Shown piece after piece: positions 23,965-32,663 of a stretch of 32,663 bases of DNA (within the stretch, counting starts at the first letter, position 1; each line of letters starts with the position of its first letter). Below the pieces are notes generated by a model. It was not told where the DNA came from and made no database searches. It saw only the letters and a program-made list of their open reading frames with translations. Source of the DNA: Chloroflexota bacterium (GTDB lineage Bacteria; Chloroflexota; Anaerolineae; Caldilineales; Caldilineaceae); NCBI GenBank assembly GCA_030058085.1, contig JASGTU010000080.1:1-32663 (forward strand), written 5' to 3'. A program made the translations under genes and the position numbers.

Positions 23965-25287
23965 ATGTCATCAAACGGTGACTCGGCGTTCGGAGACGCT
24001 ACTGCCTCGGCTTGGCTGCACAGTCTCCGCCCGGACAGGACGCAACTGTCCCCGTCACGGAGCGTAGCGCCAAGCGCGTTAGAGACAGCCAGCATCTCTG
24101 CCTCGCAGATAGACCGACTGCCGTTCGGCAGCTCCCTCCCCAGCCAAGGCAAAGCACAGAGCAGCGCCCTTCCCTCCGGCGCATGGAATGACCGCAAAAC
24201 GCGCCCGTTCCCGCTCATAGACTCTGCCGGCGAGCTGGTGCAGAACCAGGTGCGGCGCTTAATGGCGGACCCGGTAACGCCGCTCCGTCTAGCCAGCCAC
24301 CTTTCTGTCCTGGGCGTAGCCGCACTGATCCTTATCCTCAGCCAGATTAACATTCCCAATTGGGACTTCTCGCCGCGGTTGTTGCCCAGCAGCGCCATGC
24401 TGACATCCAACAACATCGGCGGCGGTTTTGGCGGGGCCGGCATCCTGACCGGCAGTTCCTCCTCGGTTCTCGTTTCGAATAGCGAATCGCTGCAACGCGC
24501 CGCCATCCCCTTCACCATCGTCAGCGAAGAGCCGCAGAAAGAAGTCCAGTACTACACAGTCCAGCCTGGCGACACCGTCCTGGGCATTGCGCAAAAGTAT
24601 GGCCTGCGCCCAGAGACGGTCCAGTGGTCGAACGCCGGCCTCGAAGTGAACGCCGACATGATTCGCCCAGGCGACCAGTTGCGCATCTTGCCCATCAACG
24701 GCGCCATCCACGTCGTCGCGCCGGGCGACACCCTGTCGTCCCTGGCCTCGAAATACAAAGTCGCCATGGAAGACATCGTCAACTATCCGGCGAACGGTCT
24801 GGAAGACGTCTCCGCCCCGCTCACGGTGGGGCGCGAGCTGGTCATCCCCGGCGGCACGAAGCCATTCGTTCAACAGCAGGTCTTCGCCTATTCCGGCGTC
24901 ATTCCTTCTACGGCCAAACTCGGCTCCGGTTCGTTCGATTGGCCGGCCAGCGGTTCTATCAGCCAAGGTTACTGGGGCGGCCATCCCGCCATCGACATCG
25001 CCGGATGGACCGGCGCCCCGGTCAAAGCGGCGGACTCGGGTTACGTGGCACTGGCGACCGGCGGCTGGAGTGGCGGCTACGGCAACCACGTCATCGTCGA
25101 CCACGGCAACGGCTTCGTCACGCTCTACGCCCACCTCAACAGCATCTACGTGAGCGCCGGCGAAAGCGTAACCAGAGGCCAGCAGATCGGCAGCCTGGGC
25201 AATACGGGCAACAGCACCGGCCCTCACCTCCACCTGGAGATCCGCTATCAGGGCGTGCCGCGCAACCCGTTGAGCTACCTGCCCTAG
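23965..25287 (+). CDS. Membrane-anchored LysM and M23 peptidase-domain protein
   Basis: A cell-wall hydrolase candidate that cuts peptidoglycan cross-links. From the ATG at 23965 (GGAG about 11 bases upstream) it is 440 residues; the open frame begins earlier at a TTG overlapping the promoter. A hydrophilic N-terminal tail of about 105 residues precedes one transmembrane helix (about 111-128, ending LILILSQI), so the tail should be cytoplasmic. Two LysM modules follow (about 195-242 with YYTVQPGDTVLGIAQKYGLR; about 248-295 with HVVAPGDTLSSLASKYKV). The M23 domain has all zinc and catalytic residues: HPAID (H340, D344), YAHL (H390) and HLHLE (H421, H423). A terminator shared with fumC follows. 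Confidence 0.92.
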   Translation: MSSNGDSAFGDATASAWLHSLRPDRTQLSPSRSVAPSALETASISASQIDRLPFGSSLPSQGKAQSSALPSGAWNDRKTRPFPLIDSAGELVQNQVRRLMADPVTPLRLASHLSVLGVAALILILSQINIPNWDFSPRLLPSSAMLTSNNIGGGFGGAGILTGSSSSVLVSNSESLQRAAIPFTIVSEEPQKEVQYYTVQPGDTVLGIAQKYGLRPETVQWSNAGLEVNADMIRPGDQLRILPINGAIHVVAPGDTLSSLASKYKVAMEDIVNYPANGLEDVSAPLTVGRELVIPGGTKPFVQQQVFAYSGVIPSTAKLGSGSFDWPASGSISQGYWGGHPAIDIAGWTGAPVKAADSGYVALATGGWSGGYGNHVIVDHGNGFVTLYAHLNSIYVSAGESVTRGQQIGSLGNTGNSTGPHLHLEIRYQGVPRNPLSYLP

Positions 25288-25311
25288 CACACTCCGTACA
25301 ACACACATAAC

Positions 25312-25349
25312 AATGCCCCGGCCATTCATGACCGGGGCATTTCATTTCC
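25312..25349. terminator. Bidirectional terminator between the M23 gene and fumC
   Basis: Perfect 10-bp stem AATGCCCCGG/CCGGGGCATT with a 10-base loop, followed by TCATTT on the plus strand and by GTTATG on the minus strand. It sits between converging genes. Confidence 0.8.
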
Positions 25350-25398
25350 AGTTCAGCTACCAGTTCCGCTCTGCGTGCTCCGCCGAGGCGCTGAGCGC

Positions 25399-26787
25399 CT
25401 ACTGCTGGATGCCGCCCTCGGTCAACTGGCGCGGGTCCAGCAGCCGGTCTAGCTCCTCAGCCGAGAGATCCGTCATCTCCAGCGCTACGTCCTTGAGCGA
25501 ACGCCCCTGCGCGTAGGCCGTCTTGGCGATCTTCGCTCCCAGTTCATAGCCAATCACCGGGTTGAGCGCCGTCACCAGGATCGGATTCCGCCCCACCAGC
25601 TCGGCGATGCGCTCCTCGTTGACGGTGAAGCCTTGCACAGCCTTGTCGGCCAGCACCCGGCTCGCATTCGCCAGCAGGTCGATGCTCTGAATCAAGTTGT
25701 AGGCGATGACGGGCAGCATTACGTTCAACTGGAAACTGCCCGACTGCCCGCCGATGGTAATGGTCACGTCGTTGCCGATCACCTGTGCGCAGACCATCGT
25801 CACCGCTTCGGGGATTACGGGGTTGATCTTGCCGGGCATGATGCTGCTGCCTGGCTGCAACGCGGGCAGCACGATCTCGGCGAAGCCGGCAATCGGCCCG
25901 CTGTTCATCCAGCGCAGGTCGTTGGCGATCTTCATCAGGCTGGTCGCAACCGTCTTCAACTGCCCGCTCAACTCGACCGCGGCGTCTTGGGCGCTAAGGC
26001 TCTCAAAATAGTTGGGACTGGTGACAAAATCGCCGCCCGTCATCTCCGCCAGCTTGGCCGCAATGCGGACGCCGAACTCGGGATGCGCGTTGATGCCCGT
26101 GCCCACCGCGGTCGCGCCCTGCGCCAGTTCCGCCAGCCGCGGCAGCGTCGCCTCCACGCGCTCGATGCCGTGACGCACCTGGCTGGCCCAGCCGCCCAAC
26201 TCCTGGCCCAGCCGCACCGGCATCGCGTCCATCAAATGCGTACGCCCGGTCGTCACGACATGATCGACGTCAGCCGCCTTGTTCTCCAGCACAGTCTGCA
26301 AATGCCGTAGTGCGGGGATCAGCGACTCCGTCACCTGCAAATACGCTGCCACATAGATGGCAGTGGGGATGACGTCGTTGCTGCTCTGCCCCATGTTCAC
26401 GTGGTCATTGGGGTGCACCTTGGCGCCCAGCCGGCGGCTCGCCAACATCGCGATCACCTCGTTGGCGTTCATGTTCGAGCTGGTGCCGGATCCGGTCTGG
26501 AAGATATCCAGCGGAAAATGCGCGTCATAGCGGCCATCGGCTACGGCCAGCGCGGTCTCCTGAATGGCGGCGCTCATACCGGCTTCCATCAGGCCCAAAT
26601 CCTCATTGACAGCCGCGGCCGCGGCTTTGATCATCCCCAAGGCCCGGATCATGCTGCGCGGGAAACGCAGGTCGCTGATCGGGAAGTTTTCGACGGCGCG
26701 CTGCGTTTGCGCGCCATACAGCGCATCCGCCGGCACGCGGACCTCACCCATGCTGTCACGCTCTACTCGGTATTCCTGCTCAGACAT
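25399..26787 (-). CDS. fumC: Class II fumarate hydratase
   Basis: FumC interconverts fumarate and L-malate in the citric acid cycle without an iron-sulfur cluster. The product from the ATG at 26785-26787 is 462 residues, the normal length, with GAGGAG about eight bases upstream; the frame extends 18 codons further without homology. Visible motifs: TGSGTSSNMNANEV, HPNDHVNMGQSSND, TGRTHLMDAMP (catalytic His) and the superfamily signature GSSIMPGKINP with the mobile-loop serine. GKINPVIPEA is closer to actinobacterial fumarases than to Escherichia coli FumC. The related aspartase has PAKVNP here, which argues for fumarase. It stands alone on the minus strand. Confidence 0.93.
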   Translation of the reverse strand: MSEQEYRVERDSMGEVRVPADALYGAQTQRAVENFPISDLRFPRSMIRALGMIKAAAAAVNEDLGLMEAGMSAAIQETALAVADGRYDAHFPLDIFQTGSGTSSNMNANEVIAMLASRRLGAKVHPNDHVNMGQSSNDVIPTAIYVAAYLQVTESLIPALRHLQTVLENKAADVDHVVTTGRTHLMDAMPVRLGQELGGWASQVRHGIERVEATLPRLAELAQGATAVGTGINAHPEFGVRIAAKLAEMTGGDFVTSPNYFESLSAQDAAVELSGQLKTVATSLMKIANDLRWMNSGPIAGFAEIVLPALQPGSSIMPGKINPVIPEAVTMVCAQVIGNDVTITIGGQSGSFQLNVMLPVIAYNLIQSIDLLANASRVLADKAVQGFTVNEERIAELVGRNPILVTALNPVIGYELGAKIAKTAYAQGRSLKDVALEMTDLSAEELDRLLDPRQLTEGGIQQ

Positions 26788-26924
26788 CTCTGCTGCTCCT
26801 CTACTGGCTGCCCCTCTTGTGGCAATGACGGCTAACGACAACGCATAGGACGCATTCAGCTCCGCGCAACCCCGAACCGGCCAACACCCCCACCGCTCGG
26901 CTCGGGCGCGGAGAAGCGTGCGTC

Positions 26925-26933
26925 ATTGTATCA
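26925..26933 (-). promoter_or_regulatory. Extended -10 promoter candidate for fumC
   Basis: The minus strand reads TGATACAAT, a -10 with the TGn element; the -35 region is poor. It lies about 140 bases upstream of the fumC ATG. Confidence 0.45.
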
Positions 26934-27017
26934 TCCCCGGCAGACGATTGCACGCCGCTTTCATGCCATCCGGCAGTTCGAGTTTGGGCGCTGGCTGGGC
27001 GACGTTTGCCATTTTCC

Positions 27018-27046
27018 TTGACACTTCGCCCGGCGTCGCCTACAAT
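27018..27046 (+). promoter_or_regulatory. Promoter of the response regulator-kinase pair
   Basis: TTGACA (27018-27023), a 17-base spacer and TACAAT (27041-27046). Predicted start near 27053, about 68 bases before the ATG. Confidence 0.75.
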
Positions 27047-27120
27047 CCATCGTAGTGGCAGTATACGGCAAACCTTCACACAGCGCACCGCCCTCTGTCT
27101 AGTGCGGCGAACAGAATTCC

Positions 27121-27798
<678 letters not shown>

Positions 27799-27804
27799 CC
27801 CGGC

Positions 27805-27819
27805 GCAGGCGTCGCCTGC
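27805..27819 (+). repeat. Small hairpin between regulator and kinase genes
   Basis: GCAGGC-GTC-GCCTGC forms a 6-bp stem with three-base loop seven bases after the regulator stop, followed by pyrimidine-rich CTCATCCTCTTCT. It may reduce read-through into the kinase gene. Confidence 0.4.
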
Positions 27820-27984
27820 CTCATCCTCTTCTAATAGCGGCTTCACCTTGCTTTCACCTCCCCGCATTATGCTCATGGCATGGCATATACCGCAGTTCAC
27901 AGCGACTCTGCAAAAGCCCGCCTCCTGCCCGCGGATCAAAGCCAGCGCGGCGCGGACATGCGCCTTCCGCGCGTTGCCTATCCT

Positions 27985-29484
27985 ATGACGATCCGTCTGC
28001 GCTTGACGCTGTGGTACACCGCTCTGCTCGGCGCGACCCTGATTCTTTTCAGCTTCGTCTTTTTCACCGCGCTAGCCGCCAACCTGCGCATGCAGACCCA
28101 ACAAGATGCTGCACGCCAGGCCGGCGAAGTCGCCAATGCCCTTTCCCAACAACTCCAGGGCGATATCCTTATCATCCGCAACAACCCGACCCGTATCCAG
28201 TTTCCCGACCTGGAATTCTTCACCAGCTCAGTGGGCGTCCAGATCATCGACCTCAACGGCATGATCCTCAAACGCAGCAGCAACCTCGGCCCCATGTCCG
28301 TCCATAACTACAGCGACGCCCTCGACGACATCCGCAACGGCCAGAACCATCGCTTCTACACCACGAACGAGACCGGCACTCCCTTGCTCGTATACAGCGT
28401 GCCGGTTGTGGCGAACAACACCATCCTCGGGGCCGTACAGGTCATCAAGCCCGTCGGCGGCGTTCAGGACACGCTCAGCCAAATTAGCCGCTATCTCATC
28501 CTGGGCACGGCGCTCAGCCTGATCGTCGCCGCCATCGTCGGCGCCTTCCTGGCCCGTCGCGCCCTGATCCCGATCGACACCATCACCAACACGGCAAGCG
28601 CCATCAGTCGCACCAAAGACCTCAGCCGCCGCCTCAACATCGCCGCCGATTCGAGCGAAGTAGGCCGCCTAGCCGCCACCTTCAACGAGATGCTGGACCG
28701 CATCCAGCAGTTGTTCAAAACGCAGCAGCGTCTGATCGCGGACGTCAGCCACGAGCTGCGCACGCCGCTCACCACGGTGCAGGGCAACATCGAACTGCTG
28801 CGCCGCGCCGCAGCCGCCGGCGCGACACACGCCGACCTCGCATCGCCTCTGGTGCAGGAATCGCTCAACGAAGTGGAAAGCGAAACCGTGCGCATGGGCG
28901 CCATGATCAACGACCTGCTGCTCCTTGCCCAGGCCGACAGCGGCGCGCTTCAGTTCCAGATGGGACCGGTGGAATTGGACACGGTGCTGCTCGACGTCTT
29001 TCGACAGACGCGCCGCATCGCCGAGCGCGCCAAAGGCCCCGGAGCGCTCGACATCCGCCTCGGCAGCGAGGATCAAGCTCTGGTCTATGGCGACGCAGAA
29101 CGGCTGCGCCAGCTTTTGCTCAATCTGGCCGACAACGCGGTCAAATACACGCCCGCCGGCGGCGCCATCACCTTCAGCCTAGAAAATGCAGGCGATTGGG
29201 TGAGAGTCTCGGTCGCCGATACGGGCATCGGCATCAGCAAGGAAAACCAACAGCACATCTTCGACCGCTTCTACCGCGCCGACAAGGCGCGCAGCCGGGA
29301 GATGGGCGGCAGCGGCCTCGGCCTGAGCATCGTTCTCTCCATCGCCCAGGCGCACAACGCCAAGATCACCGTCGACAGCGAACCGCAGCGCGGCAGCGTC
29401 TTCACCGTGTCGCTGCCCTCCCTGACGGCTGCGCAACAAAAAGGGCCCAGGCCATCCGCATCCGGCGTATCATCCGGCAGTTAA
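27985..29484 (+). CDS. Membrane sensor histidine kinase of the pair
   Basis: From the ATG at 27985 the protein is 499 residues and begins [20 protein letters not shown], the normal start for such kinases. Start codons at 27880 and 27958 would extend it, and none has a clear ribosome binding site. First helix about 9-30, an extracytoplasmic sensor region (about 31-170), second helix about 171-191, HAMP (about 190-245), HisKA with H256 in [11 protein letters not shown], and HATPase with N-box N384, DTGIGI (D412) and [10 protein letters not shown]. It is most like PhoR/MprB kinases. It should phosphorylate the regulator encoded upstream. The signal bound by the sensor region is unknown. Confidence 0.92.
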   Translation: MTIRLRLTLWYTALLGATLILFSFVFFTALAANLRMQTQQDAARQAGEVANALSQQLQGDILIIRNNPTRIQFPDLEFFTSSVGVQIIDLNGMILKRSSNLGPMSVHNYSDALDDIRNGQNHRFYTTNETGTPLLVYSVPVVANNTILGAVQVIKPVGGVQDTLSQISRYLILGTALSLIVAAIVGAFLARRALIPIDTITNTASAISRTKDLSRRLNIAADSSEVGRLAATFNEMLDRIQQLFKTQQRLIADVSHELRTPLTTVQGNIELLRRAAAAGATHADLASPLVQESLNEVESETVRMGAMINDLLLLAQADSGALQFQMGPVELDTVLLDVFRQTRRIAERAKGPGALDIRLGSEDQALVYGDAERLRQLLLNLADNAVKYTPAGGAITFSLENAGDWVRVSVADTGIGISKENQQHIFDRFYRADKARSREMGGSGLGLSIVLSIAQAHNAKITVDSEPQRGSVFTVSLPSLTAAQQKGPRPSASGVSSGS

Positions 29485-29501
29485 TGCGGAAGCCCAGGCC
29501 C
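29443..29501. repeat. Imperfect inverted repeat across the kinase stop codon
   Basis: Outer arms GGGCC/GGCCC and inner arms TCCGCAT/ATGCGGA pair around the stop of the histidine kinase, between converging genes. No T-run follows on either strand. It may form a bidirectional 3' structure. Confidence 0.4.
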
Positions 29502-29527
29502 ATTCGTCTATAAGCTCCGGTTGGGCG

Positions 29528-30967
29528 CTACTCGATCCGATCCGCCGAAGTTATGATCTCGAAGATCTCCGGCTCCACAAGCAATACCTGATCCTCGGCG
29601 CCGAACAGAATCAATACCGACAGCCGCTCCTCATCCATTGCCACATAGAACATCAGCGGAATGCCCAGCATCTCGTCGATGTTGGCCTGCCCGCCGACGC
29701 GCAGTACCGCCACATCGTCGATTAGGAGAAGGTCGGTCAAGCTCTCGTCCTGAACGAACTCCTCAGACGAGAAACCGATCATATCTACGATCGTCTGCAC
29801 CAGTTCGGCGGCATCCGCAGAGTCTTCCCCGCTCTCCAGGCTTTGCAGCAACCCAGCGACGTCAAGCCCTTCCTCCTGCGGCGTACCGGGAGCGATGCCC
29901 AACATCCCCGCTAGTTCAAAGTCGGGGTCGGCGACGATAGCGGGCAGGTCGGCATCGTCCGTAGGCGCAATCTGCCAACCCTCCGGCAATACCAGGCGCA
30001 GCCCGCTCTCCGCGTCGACATAGTCCATCGGGCCGCCCTCGGCGGTTACCACGGTGATCAGGCTGGGGTCGAAGAACAAGCTCTCAGCCGTCAGGTCCGC
30101 CCCGGCCTCGACATCCGGCCACACGTCCGGCGCGGCAAACGCAAACAGCGCATAGGTCTCTGCGCCGGGCGAAACCAGATAGATGGCGCCGGCGCCGATC
30201 TCGCCGGCTTCGACATTGCCCTCGTTGCTGAAGACGATCTTGGTGACCGGCAACTGCTGCCCGGTCATGAAAAAGTCCACGCCTACCAAACTTGCACCCG
30301 GATCAATCGCCGTCACGAAGGCCTCCGGCTGCGTCTTGAACAGGATGACCGCCAACATGCCGGGGAACTCGTCTGCGCCTAACGGCTGCACTAAGCCAAT
30401 GAAATCTCTCTCCGGGTCTTCGATATTGAAGAGAGTGCCAAACTCCCCTGGCTCCACAAGCCACCCGCTCGGCGCCAGGAGGCTGACGCCCGCGTTGCTA
30501 TACTGGACCGTTTCCATTGCCGGCGGCGGGACAACCTGTTCCTCTGCCGTGCGCGACTCCTCCACCGCGTCGGGTTCAGGCGTAGGGGCGGAAGGCGTCG
30601 GAACCAAAATGACCGCAGCCGCGTCGGGCGTGGGCGTCACTTCCTCGACCATAGATTCCGGCTCAGGCGTGGGCATCAACTCCTCGACCAAAGATTCGGG
30701 CGTAGGCGTAGGCGTCATCTCTTCAATCGCAAGAGCGGGTTCCTGTGCCGGCGCGACCGGGGATGCCGCACCGGCGCTTTTCGTGGGCCGCACAATCCGA
30801 GCCACCTCTGCCAGTCCCGCGGTCGCAGCCGCAGCCCCTGGGCCGGCAGGGCCGGCTTGAAGCACAGGGCTGGCGTCAAAGCCGGTCGCCAGAGCTGCCG
30901 TCGGGGCCGCCATGCCGGCGATCAGCGCCAGCGCAAGCAAACATCGAAGCCAAGCAAACCTTCGCAT
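29528..30967 (-). CDS. Secreted protein with TP-rich repeat linker and two PsbP/DcrB-like modules
   Basis: The 479-residue product starts at the ATG 30965-30967, with GGGAGG five bases upstream; the frame runs 59 codons further, into the upstream kinase gene region, without a signal. A Sec signal peptide covers about 1-28 (AALATG cleavage area). Residues 40-152 form an Ala- then Thr/Pro/Glu-rich linker, including three 13-residue repeats (82-120). Two similar modules follow, each starting with an aromatic strand and a plant-PsbP/DcrB-like GW motif: about 155-300 (SLLAPSGWLVEP) and about 315-479 (LVLPEGWQIAP). The domain assignment is from pattern only. It lies 46 bases downstream of the GAF-PAS kinase and may be co-transcribed with it. 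Function is unknown; it is probably extracellular or wall-associated. Confidence 0.8.
   Translation of the reverse strand: MRRFAWLRCLLALALIAGMAAPTAALATGFDASPVLQAGPAGPGAAAATAGLAEVARIVRPTKSAGAASPVAPAQEPALAIEEMTPTPTPESLVEELMPTPEPESMVEEVTPTPDAAAVILVPTPSAPTPEPDAVEESRTAEEQVVPPPAMETVQYSNAGVSLLAPSGWLVEPGEFGTLFNIEDPERDFIGLVQPLGADEFPGMLAVILFKTQPEAFVTAIDPGASLVGVDFFMTGQQLPVTKIVFSNEGNVEAGEIGAGAIYLVSPGAETYALFAFAAPDVWPDVEAGADLTAESLFFDPSLITVVTAEGGPMDYVDAESGLRLVLPEGWQIAPTDDADLPAIVADPDFELAGMLGIAPGTPQEEGLDVAGLLQSLESGEDSADAAELVQTIVDMIGFSSEEFVQDESLTDLLLIDDVAVLRVGGQANIDEMLGIPLMFYVAMDEERLSVLILFGAEDQVLLVEPEIFEIITSADRIE
30608..30724 (-). repeat. Three tandem 39-bp units coding 13-residue repeats
   Basis: Units EEMTPTPTPESLV, EELMPTPEPESMV and EEVTPTPDAAAVI follow each other exactly in frame. 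The DNA units are clearly similar, indicating recent tandem duplication. They form the flexible linker of the secreted protein. Confidence 0.85.
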
Positions 30968-31013
30968 GAAACCTCCCACCCTCTCCAAATATGTGTAAAT
31001 ACCGGCGAAACCA

Positions 31014-32663
31014 CTATTGAACGGCAGGAGTGATTTCCTGCTCTGCCGTTCGGACATCCTGATAGGCGGGCAGCGCCACGAAGAAAGTCGTGCCGCTGCC
31101 CGCCTCGCTGCGCACCCAGATCTGCCCCCCGTGCGCCTCGACAATCGCCTTGGTCAAAAACAGCCCCAGCCCGCTGCCTGCCGTGTTGCGCCGCAAGCTG
31201 CTATCCACCCGGTAGAACCGCTCAAAGATGTGCTCCAACTCATAGCGGGGAATGCCGATCCCCTGGTCCGCCACATACAGCACCACGCGCTCGCCGCCCG
31301 CCGCTTCCGTACTGCGCTCCGCCCACCCGCCAATGCGGATCAGGCCTCCGTCCGGCGAATACTTGATGGCGTTGCTCACCAGGTTGGTCAGGACCTGGCG
31401 CAGCCGCTCCTCATCGCCCCAAACCAAAGGCAGTTGGTGCGGGAAATCGACCTCAATGCGATGCCGGTCTGTCTGCGTCCGGTACGCCTCCGCCACGCGC
31501 CGGGCGAGGCTCTCGGCGTCAACGTCGGCGTAGTCGAGGCTTAACCCGCTCGCCTGAATGCGGCTGACGTCCAGCAGATTGTTGATCAGGGCTTCCAGGC
31601 GGTCCGCCTCCTCTTCGATCACCTGCAAGCCCTGGCTTGCCGTCTCCGCGTCCCAGTCGGCGTCAGGCCTGGCGAGCGTCTGAGCATAGCCCTTGATCAG
31701 CGCTACGGGCGTCTTCAGTTCGTGGCTGATGATCGACGTGAAGGTCGACTTAATCTCCTCTTCCTCGCGGAAGCGCGTAATGTCGTGCACGTTGGCGATG
31801 ATGCTCACCAGATCGCCGGTCTCGTCGTCGTGCAGAGGCGTATAGGTGATAGAGACCGTGATGCGCCCGCCGCCCGGTCGCACCAATTCGCCCTCGCAGT
31901 GCATACCCGTATCGCCCAGGATCTCCGGCGTCGTCTCGGGTTGGCACAGGTCCTCTCCCTGCACGTTCTCGATCTGCAGCACCTCGTGGCAGGGCCTGCC
32001 CAGCGCCTCCCGCTCCGTGATGCCGATCATCGCAGCCAGCGCCTGGTTGATGACCGTCACGTGGCGGTCCATATCCAGAATCATGATGCCGTCGGCGCTG
32101 TTCTCGATGATCGTCGCCAACCGTCCGCGCTCCGTCTCCAGTTGATGGTAGAGCCGGGCGTTGCGTACGGCAATGGCGGCCTGGTCGGCAAAGCCCTGCA
32201 AGAACTGCCAATCCATCTGGGTGAAGGCGTACTCGCTGCGGAACAGATAGATGATGCCCAGCAACTCCCGCTCGAAGAGCAGAGGCAGCCCGACGACCTG
32301 GCCCAGGGTGATGCCCAGTTCTTCTTCTACCACGCGCAACTGCGCCTGCAGATTGAGGTAATACGGCTCAAACCGCTCGGTATCGTCTGCGTCTTCTTCC
32401 CAATCCGGCGGCAACACATCCAACAGCGGCTCGAACGCGGGCAAATACTTTGGGGGAATGTTATAGACAGCGCGCACTTGCAGCCCGCTCGACGCCCTGT
32501 GCGAACGCCCCAGTGCGGAGCGCTCATCTTCCAGCGCAATCAGGCCGGCGCGACAGCCGACCATCTCGGCGGAGCTGCTCAGGATCAGACGCAGCAGGCT
32601 CGGCAGATCGAGGCGAGAGGTCATGGCGCGTGTGATGCGCAGCAGATACTCGCGCTGGCGCAA
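31014..32663 (-). CDS. GAF-PAS sensor histidine kinase (5' end outside the window)
   Basis: The visible 549 residues lack a confirmed start; the first codon at the window edge is TTG and the frame is open. Domains in order: GAF (about 14-172), PAS (about 178-300, DGIMILDMDRHVTVINQALA), HisKA (about 304-372) with H314 in IISHELKTPVALIKGY, and HATPase (about 415-535) with NLVSNAIKYSPDGG, DQGIGI and GSGLGLFLTKAIVEAHGG. No transmembrane helix is visible in this part, so it is either cytoplasmic or membrane-anchored further upstream. Similar in layout to phytochrome-like and VicK-like kinases. No response regulator is adjacent within the window; the secreted protein gene follows after 46 bases. 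Confidence 0.92.
   Translation of the reverse strand: MRQREYLLRITRAMTSRLDLPSLLRLILSSSAEMVGCRAGLIALEDERSALGRSHRASSGLQVRAVYNIPPKYLPAFEPLLDVLPPDWEEDADDTERFEPYYLNLQAQLRVVEEELGITLGQVVGLPLLFERELLGIIYLFRSEYAFTQMDWQFLQGFADQAAIAVRNARLYHQLETERGRLATIIENSADGIMILDMDRHVTVINQALAAMIGITEREALGRPCHEVLQIENVQGEDLCQPETTPEILGDTGMHCEGELVRPGGGRITVSITYTPLHDDETGDLVSIIANVHDITRFREEEEIKSTFTSIISHELKTPVALIKGYAQTLARPDADWDAETASQGLQVIEEEADRLEALINNLLDVSRIQASGLSLDYADVDAESLARRVAEAYRTQTDRHRIEVDFPHQLPLVWGDEERLRQVLTNLVSNAIKYSPDGGLIRIGGWAERSTEAAGGERVVLYVADQGIGIPRYELEHIFERFYRVDSSLRRNTAGSGLGLFLTKAIVEAHGGQIWVRSEAGSGTTFFVALPAYQDVRTAEQEITPAVQ

Larger units (their letters stand above)
26788..27120. other. Divergent intergenic region between fumC and the two-component genes
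   Basis: A 333-base gap with no gene, holding an extended -10 for fumC (26925-26933, minus) and a consensus promoter for the response regulator (27018-27046, plus). Confidence 0.6.

Overview
The window is a GC-rich bacterial chromosome segment packed with housekeeping genes. I read it as most likely Chloroflexota (Anaerolineae or Caldilineae type). The signs are a Gram-positive-like S12 with a central insertion, a short YidC made as a lipoprotein, a Jag/KhpB protein, lipoproteins and TP-rich secreted proteins, and no outer-membrane genes. The phylum call is inference; no rRNA is present to settle it.

Left part (1-10.4 kb, minus strand). The str operon runs rpsL-rpsG-fusA-tuf (tuf cut by the window edge), behind a sigma70-like promoter and a leader of about 250 nt; tuf seems to have its own promoter and structured leader. 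Next come a small lipoprotein gene with its own promoter and terminator, then a likely operon of a large membrane protein with a disordered N-terminus, priA, and an excisionase/MerR-type HTH protein.

Middle (10.5-20.4 kb, plus strand). A near-consensus promoter drives rpmH-rnpA-yidD-yidC-jag, closed by an intrinsic terminator. Then come a DoxX-like membrane protein, a PfkB sugar kinase, parA, parB and an overlapping Gfo/Idh-type oxidoreductase. This is the classic origin-proximal set, but dnaA, dnaN and gidA are absent. A MerR/B12-binding regulator with the complete CarH/LitR ligand motifs follows, together with a protein resembling an isoprenyl diphosphate synthase without catalytic Asp motifs.

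Right part (20.5-32.7 kb). A Crp/Fnr-family regulator lacking the usual cAMP-contact residues, then rho behind an unusually long leader, a membrane-anchored LysM-M23 peptidase, fumC (minus), an OmpR-type response regulator with its histidine kinase, and on the minus strand a secreted two-module protein downstream of a GAF-PAS histidine kinase that runs off the window.

The most interesting unit is 18.5-21.5 kb: a B12-photoreceptor-type repressor, a degenerate isoprenoid-synthase-like protein and an apparently effector-independent Crp-family regulator. This parallels the LitR-LdrP light-response cascade known from Thermus, with an added pseudoenzyme.
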